A DNA stretch of 12,134 bases from Actinomycetes bacterium (GTDB lineage Bacteria > Actinomycetota > Actinomycetes > Propionibacteriales > Propionibacteriaceae). The stretch is from assembly GCA_029778515.1 (NCBI GenBank), contig JAKOQD010000278.1, positions 1 to 12,134 of the forward strand. Reading direction: 5' to 3'. The notes beneath the pieces are model-generated. The model was not told where the DNA came from. It did no database searches and saw only the letters and a list, made by a program, of their open reading frames with translations. Both the position numbers and the translations under genes were made by a program. Of this stretch, positions 1-6,425 are shown one piece after another (the stretch's first letter is position 1; every line of letters begins with the position of its first letter).

Positions 1-494
1 CGGGCGGTCGGGATGCGACGGCCAGCCACGAACGTGCCGGTGGTGCCAATGGTGCCGGTCGGCACGCCGAGTTCCTCCAGCGCGGCGGCCAGCATGTACG
101 TGACCGTGGTCTTTCCGTTGGTGCCAGTGACGCCGAACGTGCGCAGCTGCTGGGCCGGGTGGCCGTACACCAGGACGCTCACCGCCCCCAGCACCGACCG
201 CGGGTCGGCGACGATCAACAGCGGCACGCCGAGGTCACCGGCCATGCCCGCGCCTTCCGGATCGGTGAGGATCGCCGACGCGCCGAGCTCGACCGCACCT
301 GCCGCGAAGCGGGCGCCGTGGGTGTTGGCACCGGGGAGCGCCGCGTACAGGTCGCCGGGCTGCACGGCCCGCGAGTCCAGCGTCACCCCGGTCACGCTGC
401 CTGGTACTGCCGGCAGGGTCAGCAGGCCGCAGACCTCGGCGAGAGTGACACCGGGCGCGGGCTGACGGAAGTCGGGCACGCCGGCGCCGCTCAC
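1..494 (-). CDS. murE: UDP-MurNAc-tripeptide synthetase MurE, N-terminal part (runs off left edge)
   Basis: MurE is the cytoplasmic ATP-dependent ligase that adds the third residue (meso-diaminopimelate in most actinobacteria) to UDP-MurNAc-L-Ala-D-Glu. I translated 164 complete codons, about a third of a ~500-residue enzyme. Visible are the N-terminal UDP-MurNAc-binding domain, with TLDSR at residues 38-42 and GDLYAALPG at 47-55, and the Mur-ligase ATP-binding P-loop GTNGKTT at 124-130. The ligand-selecting C-terminal motif lies outside the window, so the substrate cannot be read here. The GTG start at 494 overlaps the ftsI stop as GTGA, and only a weak purine run (GAAGAAG) precedes it, so translation is probably coupled to ftsI. 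Position directly after ftsI is standard for the dcw cluster. MurF shares the P-loop, but the N-terminal domain and gene order favour MurE. Confidence 0.93.
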   Translation of the reverse strand, partial: MSGAGVPDFRQPAPGVTLAEVCGLLTLPAVPGSVTGVTLDSRAVQPGDLYAALPGANTHGARFAAGAVELGASAILTDPEGAGMAGDLGVPLLIVADPRSVLGAVSVLVYGHPAQQLRTFGVTGTNGKTTVTYMLAAALEELGVPTGTIGTTGTFVAGRRIPTA

Positions 495-2299
495 TTCTTC
501 AGATCGGTCTCGTAGATGGGCAATTGCGGGGACTTCTTCCCGCTCGGAGCGATGTTCATGCTCTGCAGCCCGTGCACCATCACCTCGCGGAACACCGGAC
601 CGCCGGTCATGCCGCCGTAGCGGGACAGCTTCGGGTTCTGCACGATGACCGCCACGACCAGCGCGGGATCGTCCGCCGGTGCCACACCGATGAACGAGGC
701 GGTCACCGAGTTGTCGTAACAGCCACAGTCGTCGTTGATGCGGTAGGCCGTGCCCGTCTTGCCTGCCACGCGGTAGCCGTCGATCGCGGCCATCTGGGCG
801 GTGCCCTGGTCGCCGACCACCTGCTCCATCATCCGCATGGTCTTCTTCGCCGCGTCCTCACTGACCACCCGGATCCCGTCGGGCTGCTTGGCCTGCTGCA
901 CCTGGCCATCGGCACCGATGTAGGACTTGACCAGAGTGTTGGGGATCCGGACCCCGCCGTTGGCGATCGTGGCGGTGACCGAAGCTGCCTGGATGGCGTT
1001 GACCGACAGGCCCTGCCCGAATGCGATCGTGGGGAACGAGGTGGGCGACCAGTCCGAAGGCGGCGGAACGTAGCCGTCGCTCTCGCCCGGGAAGTTCAAC
1101 CCCGTGGGCTCGCCCACGCCGAACTTCTTGATGTACTCGTACAGCTTCTCGCCGCCAATCTTCTCGGCGGCCTCGATCGTGCCGGTGTTGGCCGACTTCG
1201 CCAGGATGCCGGCCAACGTCAGCCGGTAGGTCGGATGCGGGTCGTGGTTGCGGAACAGGCTGCCACCCCGGCTGAACGAGTAGGGCACGGTGAACACAGT
1301 GCGCGGCGTCGCGGCTTTCTGATCCAGCACCGCGGCCATCGTCATGACCTTGCTGGTCGAGCCCGGTTCGAACACCTCGGTTAGCGCCCGGTTGTTGCGG
1401 TTGGCGTCGTCGGCCTGGCCGGGGAAGTTCGGGTTCATCGTGGGCACGCTGGCAAGTGCCTTGATCTGGCCGGTCTTCGGGTCGATCACCACGACCGTGC
1501 CGCTGTCGGCCTGGACTTCCTTGACCCGCTTCTCGATCGCCTGCTGGGCCACCCATTGCAGGTCCCGGTCGATGGTGAGCTGCACGCTGGTCCCCGGCAC
1601 TGCTTCCCGCTCCCGTTCGGACCCGGTGGGGATCTGCCGACCACCGATCCCGCTCTCGTAGACCTTCAGACCGTCCTGACCCCGCAGTTCGGAATCCAGG
1701 CCGTACTCCAGACCCGCTCCCGGCTCGCCGTCCTCGCGGACGTAGCCCAGGACATTGGCAGCAAGCTCGCCACTCGGGTAGTAGCGCTTCGTCGTGGGCT
1801 TTCCGACGACTCCGACTAGGTCCAGGCTGGCGATCGCGTCCCAGGTCTCCGGGGACACCTGCTTGGCAATGACCGTGAATTTGACGTCCGGGGGTTTGGT
1901 CAGCGACGCGATGATCTGATCCTTGGGGATGTTCAGGATCGGCGCGAGGTAGTCGGCATAGGCCTGCTTGTCGGTCACCAGCCGGGGGTCAGCGGTGACG
2001 TCGACGGCGGAGATCGACTCGGCCAGGATGTTCATCTTGTCGTCGTAGATCGTGCCCCGCTCGGCCGGCAGCGTGACCGTCGCGGTGCGTTCGGTGACTG
2101 CCGCCTCAGCCCGCGGGGCGCGGTTGAGCAACTGCAGATCGATCAGGCGGGCCACGAAGATGCTGAGCACGAATGCCATCGCGATCGCCAGGAAGCGCAA
2201 ACGCTTGCTGGAGTCGGCCACCTCGAACGTGCGCGGCCGGCCGTCCTGGGTGACGAAGATTCGACTCGTCCGGGAGGGCGGGCGGGTCGAAGTACTCAC
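491..2299 (-). CDS. ftsI: Septal class B penicillin-binding protein FtsI (PBP3/PbpB type)
   Basis: FtsI is the division-specific peptidoglycan transpeptidase. It is anchored in the inner membrane with its catalytic domain outside, works with FtsW, and is a beta-lactam target. The 602 residues show a short basic cytoplasmic tail, one membrane helix at about 34-58, a dimerisation/pedestal region at about 70-230 and the transpeptidase domain at about 235-585. The three active-site motifs are present: S314-T-S-K317, S369-A-N371 and K514-T-G516. There are no C-terminal PASTA repeats, as is usual for FtsI of this lineage. GTG at 2299 is chosen because AGGAA lies six bases upstream. It follows the FtsL-like gene by 31 bases and shares GTGA with murE. 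An unusual Cys-Gly-Cys (525-527) sits just after the KTG motif. The identification is secure. Confidence 0.96.
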   Translation of the reverse strand: MSTSTRPPSRTSRIFVTQDGRPRTFEVADSSKRLRFLAIAMAFVLSIFVARLIDLQLLNRAPRAEAAVTERTATVTLPAERGTIYDDKMNILAESISAVDVTADPRLVTDKQAYADYLAPILNIPKDQIIASLTKPPDVKFTVIAKQVSPETWDAIASLDLVGVVGKPTTKRYYPSGELAANVLGYVREDGEPGAGLEYGLDSELRGQDGLKVYESGIGGRQIPTGSEREREAVPGTSVQLTIDRDLQWVAQQAIEKRVKEVQADSGTVVVIDPKTGQIKALASVPTMNPNFPGQADDANRNNRALTEVFEPGSTSKVMTMAAVLDQKAATPRTVFTVPYSFSRGGSLFRNHDPHPTYRLTLAGILAKSANTGTIEAAEKIGGEKLYEYIKKFGVGEPTGLNFPGESDGYVPPPSDWSPTSFPTIAFGQGLSVNAIQAASVTATIANGGVRIPNTLVKSYIGADGQVQQAKQPDGIRVVSEDAAKKTMRMMEQVVGDQGTAQMAAIDGYRVAGKTGTAYRINDDCGCYDNSVTASFIGVAPADDPALVVAVIVQNPKLSRYGGMTGGPVFREVMVHGLQSMNIAPSGKKSPQLPIYETDLKK

Positions 2300-2330
2300 G
2301 GGCGGTTCCTGTCGTTGCTGCGAAGGCGAC

Positions 2331-2921
2331 CTAGTGGTCGGTTATCCCCAAGGGTTGCTCAGTATCGGTCGAGTCGCCGGTTGCCACGCCGGGTGACGTC
2401 TGGCTTTCGGGCTGCGTTGAAGCGGTCGGCTGCGGGGTCGCGGCGGCGTCCGTGGTTCCGGCAGCCGGTTCTGCGCCAGGCTCGGTCACACCAGTCGGCG
2501 CCATGCCGGTCACCGGCTGCCCCGTGACCGGGTCCAGCGGTGTCCCGGCGGCGTAGGGAACCCCGAGAATCTTGCCGTCGGACAGCCGGATGAACACCGG
2601 CGTCACGGACTCCACCATGCCCTGATCGGTCGCCCGCTTGTACAGGGTGACGGGTGAGGAGGCGTCCTCGATCTGGGTACGCAGCAATTGCTCGCGCTGG
2701 GCGAGGTCGGCCTTCTCGACTCGCAGCTCATGGGCCCGGAAACTGCCCTTGGCCAGGGCCGTATTCAGGACGAGCAGTGCGAGCAGCCCGATGCTCATGA
2801 TCGCCACCGCGGCCAGCGCGAACGCGCCGTTGCTCATCACGCCGGTGCGGGTGCTGTGAACAGCGGGGGCAGTACGGCGCAAAACCGTGCGACGGGAACC
2901 CGCATGGGGTACAGCCGTCAT
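2331..2921 (-). CDS. ftsL: FtsL-like septum-formation protein with long C-terminal tail
   Basis: This is a bitopic membrane protein in the slot between rsmH and ftsI where FtsL lies. FtsL partners FtsB and FtsQ and helps activate the septal FtsW/FtsI synthase. Of 196 residues, 1-31 are basic and cytoplasmic, about 32-55 form one hydrophobic helix, and about 60-86 have the charged heptad-like pattern of the extracytoplasmic coiled coil. After about residue 125 comes a Pro/Thr/Ala/Gln-rich, probably disordered tail to residue 196. It makes the protein longer than the ~100-130 residues typical of FtsL. The ATG at 2921 overlaps the rsmH stop (ATGA), with GGGAGG just upstream inside rsmH, so translation is coupled. 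FtsL sequences diverge strongly, so the name rests on topology and synteny more than on sequence motifs. Confidence 0.82.
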   Translation of the reverse strand: MTAVPHAGSRRTVLRRTAPAVHSTRTGVMSNGAFALAAVAIMSIGLLALLVLNTALAKGSFRAHELRVEKADLAQREQLLRTQIEDASSPVTLYKRATDQGMVESVTPVFIRLSDGKILGVPYAAGTPLDPVTGQPVTGMAPTGVTEPGAEPAAGTTDAAATPQPTASTQPESQTSPGVATGDSTDTEQPLGITDH

Positions 2922-3856
2922 GATGCCTCCCGCACCTTCTCCGCAGCCCGCAGCCGGACCGACCGGGCTCGGGGGTTCTCCGCCACCTCTTCGTCCGACG
3001 CTACCTCCGAACCCCGGGTAATCAGGCGAAGCCAGGGCCGCGAGTCGGCGGGGACGACCGGTAGATCGGGTGGTGCGGTGTCGTGCGCGCCGGCCCGCAA
3101 GGTGCGTTTGACCATCTTGTCCTCCAGGGAGTGGTAACTCAGCGCGATGAACCGACCACCGGTGCGCAGGCGTTGCAAAGAGATAGGGAGGGCATGCTTG
3201 AGGCTCGCGAGTTCCTCGTTGGCCTCGATCCGCAGGGCCTGGAACGTGCGCTTGGCCGGATGCCCCTTGCGCCGTTTGGCAGCGGGAATGGCAGCATCGA
3301 CGGCTGCGACCAGGTCGTCGCTGGTGTGCAACGGTCGGCGGGCGATGATCTCGCGGGCGATGCGGCGGGCGAACCGTTCCTCGCCGTACTCCCAGAGGAT
3401 GCGGGCGAGGTCGGACTGTGAGTAGGTATTGCAGATGTCGGCCGCTGTGGGTCCGGTCGTCGGGTCCATGCGCATGTCCAGCGGCGCAGAGCGGCTGTAG
3501 GAGAAGCCGCGCTCGGTCTCGTCGATCTGCATGCTCGAGACGCCGAAGTCGAAAAGCACCGCGTCGACCCGCTCGATGCCGAGCTCGTCGAGCACCTCAC
3601 CCATCTGGTCGTAGCGGGCGTGGTGGACGTCGGAGCGGTCGCCGAACTCCGCCAGGTTCTGTCTGGCTGCGGCCACTGCGTGCGGGTCGCGGTCCAGACC
3701 GATGACCCGGGCATGCGGGAACCGTCGTAGCACTGCGGCGGTGTGGCCGCCGAGGCCTGTGGTGGCATCCACCATGACGGACTCCTCGGTCAGTACGGGC
3801 TGCAACAGCGACAGCACGCGGTCGAGCGCCACGGGGATGTGACGCGGGTCGTTCAT
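2918..3856 (-). CDS. rsmH: 16S rRNA (cytosine-1402-N4)-methyltransferase RsmH (MraW)
   Basis: RsmH is a SAM-dependent enzyme that N4-methylates C1402 in the decoding centre of 16S rRNA. The 312 residues match the family's usual ~310. Visible are the SAM-binding loop (ATTGLGGHT, about 31-39, where many homologues have TLG or TGG), the LDRDP acidic turn at 54-58, LFDFGVSS at 101-108, ERGFSY at 115-120, DMRMD at 127-131, FQALRIEANEEL at 205-216 and SYHSLEDKMVK at 240-250. The open frame extends 62 codons upstream to 4042, but the start is placed at ATG 3856. AGAGGAAG lies just before it, the protein then begins in family style (HIPV, 6-9), and the extension would overlap mraZ and has no conserved features. 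It is 136 bases after mraZ and overlaps the ftsL start. Confidence 0.96.
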   Translation of the reverse strand: MNDPRHIPVALDRVLSLLQPVLTEESVMVDATTGLGGHTAAVLRRFPHARVIGLDRDPHAVAAARQNLAEFGDRSDVHHARYDQMGEVLDELGIERVDAVLFDFGVSSMQIDETERGFSYSRSAPLDMRMDPTTGPTAADICNTYSQSDLARILWEYGEERFARRIAREIIARRPLHTSDDLVAAVDAAIPAAKRRKGHPAKRTFQALRIEANEELASLKHALPISLQRLRTGGRFIALSYHSLEDKMVKRTLRAGAHDTAPPDLPVVPADSRPWLRLITRGSEVASDEEVAENPRARSVRLRAAEKVREAS

Positions 3857-3916
3857 GAGCTTCCTCTGATCGGGTCTGTGGCGCCGGGGTCCCCGTCCGC
3901 GATCAGCGGAAGGGGC

Positions 3917-3947
3917 CACCTTGGGTCCGGGGAAGTGATCCAAGGTG
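3917..3947. repeat. Perfect 8-bp inverted repeat in the mraZ-rsmH leader
   Basis: CACCTTGG (3917-3924) and CCAAGGTG (3940-3947) flank a 15-base loop in the 136-bp gap between mraZ and rsmH. In the minus-strand transcript it would form a stem about 60 bases before the rsmH start. No U-tract follows; attenuation, processing or partial termination are possible. The rest of the gap shows no second gene. Confidence 0.5.
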
Positions 3948-3992
3948 AGGTGCTGGGTCGGCCGGGGGCCGCGACGCACAGATGGACGGATG

Positions 3993-4424
3993 TCAGAACA
4001 GACCGGGCACCACCTCCTCGTCCAGTTCGGCGAAAGCCGCATCCTGGGTGGCGAGGTAGTCCTGCCACGCGTCGGTGTCCCAGATCTCGATCGTGTGGTG
4101 GTTGCCGACGACGACGCACTCGCGCTCCAGGCCCGCGTACTCGCGCAGCGCCGGAGGGACGGTGATCCGGCCCTGCTTGTCGGGGACCTGGTCGAAGGCG
4201 CTGGAGAACAGCACCCGGGAGTAAGCGCGCACCGACGCGTTGGACTGGCTGGCCTCGCGTACCCGGGCGGCAGCCGCTTCGAACTCGGCCATCGGCCACA
4301 GCACCAGCGAGCGGTCCTGGCCTTTGGTCAGCACGACACCGTCGGCCAGGCCCGTGCGGAACTTGGCGGGCAGGATGATCCGGCCTTTGTCGTCGACTTT
4401 CGGAGTGTGGGTGCCCAGAAACAT
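3993..4424 (-). CDS. mraZ: Transcriptional regulator MraZ
   Basis: MraZ is the first gene of the dcw cluster. It is a ring-forming DNA-binding protein of the SpoVT/AbrB fold that, in E. coli, represses its own operon by binding spaced TGGG-type direct repeats. The 143 residues contain two AbrB-like modules with the paired motifs GRIILPAKFR (14-23) and GRITVPPALR (85-94), and the typical N-terminus MFLGTHTPK. ATG 4424 is preferred over the in-frame GTG at 4433. AAAGGAGGT ends about seven bases before this ATG but abuts the GTG, and the family starts with MFLG. A phased repeat array immediately upstream (4454-4488) fits an MraZ operator. Identification is very secure; repression here is inferred from the family and the site. 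Confidence 0.97.
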   Translation of the reverse strand: MFLGTHTPKVDDKGRIILPAKFRTGLADGVVLTKGQDRSLVLWPMAEFEAAAARVREASQSNASVRAYSRVLFSSAFDQVPDKQGRITVPPALREYAGLERECVVVGNHHTIEIWDTDAWQDYLATQDAAFAELDEEVVPGLF

Positions 4425-4453
4425 CGCGCCCACCTCCTTTCAACACCGGCTCG

Positions 4454-4488
4454 CACCACCGTACTCCATTTCCCTCCACTTTTCACCA
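4454..4488 (-). promoter_or_regulatory. MraZ operator: four TGGWG repeats in 10-bp phase
   Basis: On the minus strand TGGTG, TGGAG, TGGAG and TGGTG begin exactly 10 bp apart (plus-strand CACCA or CTCCA at 4484, 4474, 4464 and 4454). A degenerate fifth copy, CGGTG, is in the same phase at 4444-4448. E. coli MraZ binds TGGGN direct repeats separated by five bases, the same 10-bp period. The array lies 30 bp upstream of mraZ and overlaps the candidate promoter, so autorepression by MraZ is the natural reading. Confidence 0.85.
4458..4486 (-). promoter_or_regulatory. Candidate mraZ promoter inside the operator
   Basis: On the minus strand GTGAAA (4486-4481, 4/6 to TTGACA) and TACGGT (4463-4458, matching the actinobacterial TANNNT -10) are separated by 17 bases. 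Both elements overlap the TGGWG repeats. The leader to mraZ would be roughly 25-30 bases and would contain AAAGGAGGT. This is plausible but unproven. Confidence 0.4.
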
Positions 4489-4592
4489 CTAGATGGGCAA
4501 GCGCACCCGGTTGACCCACGCTGGCCCCTCAGTGCGATCGAGGGACGCACGGCTGCCCGTGGCCGACGGCCGCAAGAATCGGGATCGGCAAG

Positions 4593-4669
4593 GATGAGAG
4601 CGAAAGACCCCAGATGTGAGCGAAAGACCCCGTGCCTATTGCTCGCAACTGGGGTCTATTGCTCACATC
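4593..4669. repeat. Compound palindrome of four ~20-bp repeat units
   Basis: The left arm holds two direct copies of GAGCGAAAGACCCC, 20 bp apart. The right arm holds two copies of a related unit in inverted orientation (TATTGCTCGCA and TATTGCTCACA, also 20 bp apart). Arms 4593-4625 and 4637-4669 match at 26 of 33 positions with an 11-base loop. Alternatively 4613-4631 pairs with 4651-4669 at 17 of 19. It starts 19 bases past the DUF3040 stop and could end transcription before mraZ, although no U-tract follows. It looks like a dispersed REP-like element; copies elsewhere in the genome cannot be seen from here. Confidence 0.8.
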
Positions 4670-4687
4670 CTGAGCAGAAGAGCAGGT

Positions 4688-5083
4688 TCAGCTCTCGCGG
4701 CCGTCGCGGCGGTTGCGGTCCTGCCAGCGCTGCTCGAACTTAGCCATGAAGCCGCCCTTGCTGGCCTGCTTCGGCACGGACGCGGTGGCGGTCGCATCGG
4801 CGGGCTTGGCGGAAGGGGCACCGTGGCGGACACCGGCGACGATGAGGAACACGGACGCCAGCATGACGATGAAGCCGAAGACTCCCAGGGGGGTCGAACT
4901 GGCCGAGACGCCGGCAAGCAGTACCGCCATTCCGGCGATGGCTCCGATGACCCCGGCGACGATACGGCGGCGGTCAGCTCCGGAGGATCCATGGCGCAAG
5001 GACGTGGCGAACTTCGGGTCCTCTGCCATGAGGGCCCGCTCCATCTGCTCGAGCAAACGCTGCTCATGCTCTGAGAGGGGCAC
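4688..5083 (-). CDS. DUF3040 small two-helix membrane protein
   Basis: This is a 131-residue actinobacterial protein of unknown function. It opens with the DUF3040 signature MPLSEHEQRLLEQMERAL, a charged amphipathic helix, followed by EDPKFA at about 21-26. Two hydrophobic helices follow, at about 41-60 and 66-85, joined by a short turn, then an Ala/Lys-rich tail ending in a basic, aromatic helix (about 112-128). The frame is open to a GTG at 5098, but GTG 5083 is chosen: GGAGGT sits just upstream of it and the protein then begins exactly at the family motif. It lies 100 bases after dinB, across a hairpin, and 263 bases before mraZ. DUF3040 genes near mraZ are common in actinobacteria, but no role is established, and I see no catalytic motif. 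Confidence 0.9.
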   Translation of the reverse strand: MPLSEHEQRLLEQMERALMAEDPKFATSLRHGSSGADRRRIVAGVIGAIAGMAVLLAGVSASSTPLGVFGFIVMLASVFLIVAGVRHGAPSAKPADATATASVPKQASKGGFMAKFEQRWQDRNRRDGRES

Positions 5084-5131
5084 AGTCACCTCCGTCACTT
5101 GGTACCGCTATCGGCAACGATACGGGTCTAG

Positions 5132-5157
5132 GGTCCTCTTGGAAACCCGAGAGGACC
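5132..5157. terminator. Perfect 8-bp hairpin after dinB, possible terminator
   Basis: GGTCCTCT (5132-5139) pairs perfectly with AGAGGACC (5150-5157) around a 10-base loop. It starts 26 bases past the dinB stop on the minus strand and ends 48 bases before the DUF3040 start. No U-tract follows, so this is a U-less terminator, an RNA-processing stem or a 3' stabiliser. It marks the likely end of the SOS operon. Confidence 0.5.
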
Positions 5158-5183
5158 ATAAGGTACCCGTCCTTGACCCGATC

Positions 5184-6419
5184 TTACCCGTCCTCAGCCG
5201 AACGACTGATGTCGAGCAGGCTCGCCGGGCGCACCACACCCTTCCCGAAACGCGCCACAGCGGCATCCACCGCCGACTCCGCCTCCCGCCAGCCGGCCGC
5301 CGGTTCGTCCAGTGCGATCTGGTGGCTGGCCGATTCTGCGGGCTGCAGTTTCTCCATCCGGACCCCGACCAGCCGCAGCCGGGCACGCTGCAAGCCCAGC
5401 TTCTGATACAGACTCGCGGCCACCTCGTAGATGTCCCGGCCCACGTCCGTCGGTTCATCGATGGTGCGAGAGCGGGTGATCGTGGTGAAGTCCGCGAACC
5501 GGATCTTGATCGAGATCGTCCGTCCCACCCATCCGGCCGCCCGCATCCTGGCCGCGACGTTGTCTGACAGCGCCAGCAGGTGCTTGGCGATCACCTCGGG
5601 GTCGTCGACATCCCCGGCGAACGTGTGCTCGTTGCCGACGCTGCGCTCGCGCACGGCATTCACCACCTCGCGGGTGTCGCGGCCCCAGGCAAGATCAGCC
5701 AGGTGCTCCCCCGCTGCTGAACCAAGTGCCCGGCGCAGGACCTCGCGCGGCAGGTGCGCGACGTCGGCGACTGTCCGCACGCCCAGGCTGTTCAGTTGCT
5801 CCTCGGTCTTCGGCCCCACCCCCCACAGTGCTCCGACCGGTAGGGGGTGCAGGAATGCCACCACCGATTCGGCCGGGATCATCAGCAGGCCGTCGGGTTT
5901 GGCGTGGGCGCTGGCGACCTTCGCGACGAATTTGGACGGCGCCCCGCCCACCGAACACGTGATGCCCTGCTCGTCGTGCACCTGCGCACGCAACAGTTCG
6001 GCGATCGCGGTCGGGCTGCCGTGCCGGCGCACAGATCCGGAGATGTCCAGGAACGCCTCGTCCAGCGACAGGGGTTCTACGGCCGAGGTGACCGAGCGGA
6101 AGATCTCCATGACCCCGGAACTAACCCGGGCGTAACGGCGGTGGTCGGGGCTGATGATCACCGCCTGCGGGCACAACCGCTGCGCCCGGCCCATCGACAT
6201 CGCGGCTCTCACCCCGAACGCCCGGGCTTCGTAGGTTGCGGACAGCACCACGCCGCGGGAGCCAGATCCGCCCACAATGACCGGTTTGCCGCGCAGCATG
6301 GGCCGGCTGAGCAGTTCCACGGATGCGTAGAAGGCATCCATATCCACGTGCAGCACGGTGCACGTGGAGTCGTCCTCCGGCGCCGGGAAGTTCAGCATCG
6401 TTGAGTTGCGTCTGCTCAT
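5184..6419 (-). CDS. dinB: Y-family DNA polymerase IV (DinB)
   Basis: This 411-residue translesion DNA polymerase extends primers past damaged bases with low fidelity. The catalytic carboxylates are intact: D26 in HVDMDAFYASVE (24-35), and D120-E121 in SLDEAF. Tyr31 occupies the steric-gate position that excludes ribonucleotides. Also visible are GVVLSATYEARAFGV at 56-70, SVGGAPSKFVAKVAS at 156-170, helix-hairpin-helix-like LWGVGPKTEEQL (198-209) and a little-finger domain to about 360. No clear QLxLF clamp-binding peptide is seen at the C-terminus. The intact active site argues against ImuB, the catalytically dead homologue that usually accompanies DnaE2 in mycobacteria. ATG 6419 lies six bases after the dnaE2 stop with a weak ribosome site (GCAGGC), so coupling to dnaE2 is likely. 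It is the last gene of the LexA-boxed unit. Confidence 0.95.
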   Translation of the reverse strand: MSRRNSTMLNFPAPEDDSTCTVLHVDMDAFYASVELLSRPMLRGKPVIVGGSGSRGVVLSATYEARAFGVRAAMSMGRAQRLCPQAVIISPDHRRYARVSSGVMEIFRSVTSAVEPLSLDEAFLDISGSVRRHGSPTAIAELLRAQVHDEQGITCSVGGAPSKFVAKVASAHAKPDGLLMIPAESVVAFLHPLPVGALWGVGPKTEEQLNSLGVRTVADVAHLPREVLRRALGSAAGEHLADLAWGRDTREVVNAVRERSVGNEHTFAGDVDDPEVIAKHLLALSDNVAARMRAAGWVGRTISIKIRFADFTTITRSRTIDEPTDVGRDIYEVAASLYQKLGLQRARLRLVGVRMEKLQPAESASHQIALDEPAAGWREAESAVDAAVARFGKGVVRPASLLDISRSAEDG

Positions 6420-6425
6420 TTGCTA

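Noticed and set aside
524..1384. Plus-strand open frame of 286 codons opposite ftsI
   Set aside because: Antisense shadow of ftsI; His/Arg/Val-rich composition without any recognisable domain.
3857..4042. 62-codon N-terminal extension of rsmH
   Set aside because: It overlaps the mraZ end, carries no family sequence, and a good ribosome site (AGAGGAAG) stands before ATG 3856.
3853..4479. Minus-strand 208-codon frame across mraZ and the leader
   Set aside because: Out of frame with mraZ, compositionally random, and it crosses the operator; the MraZ frame has both AbrB motifs.
4493..4592. A further promoter or small gene upstream of the MraZ operator
   Set aside because: A plus-strand TTGACC is present at about 4511, but no -10 follows at a normal distance, and no start with a ribosome site and coding bias is seen.
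4593..4669. Repeats read as a CRISPR array
   Set aside because: Units are only ~20 bp, inverted in pairs, without unique spacers, and no cas genes are near.
5184..6419. ImuB instead of DinB
   Set aside because: The polymerase carboxylates (D26, D120, E121) are all present, whereas ImuB has lost them.
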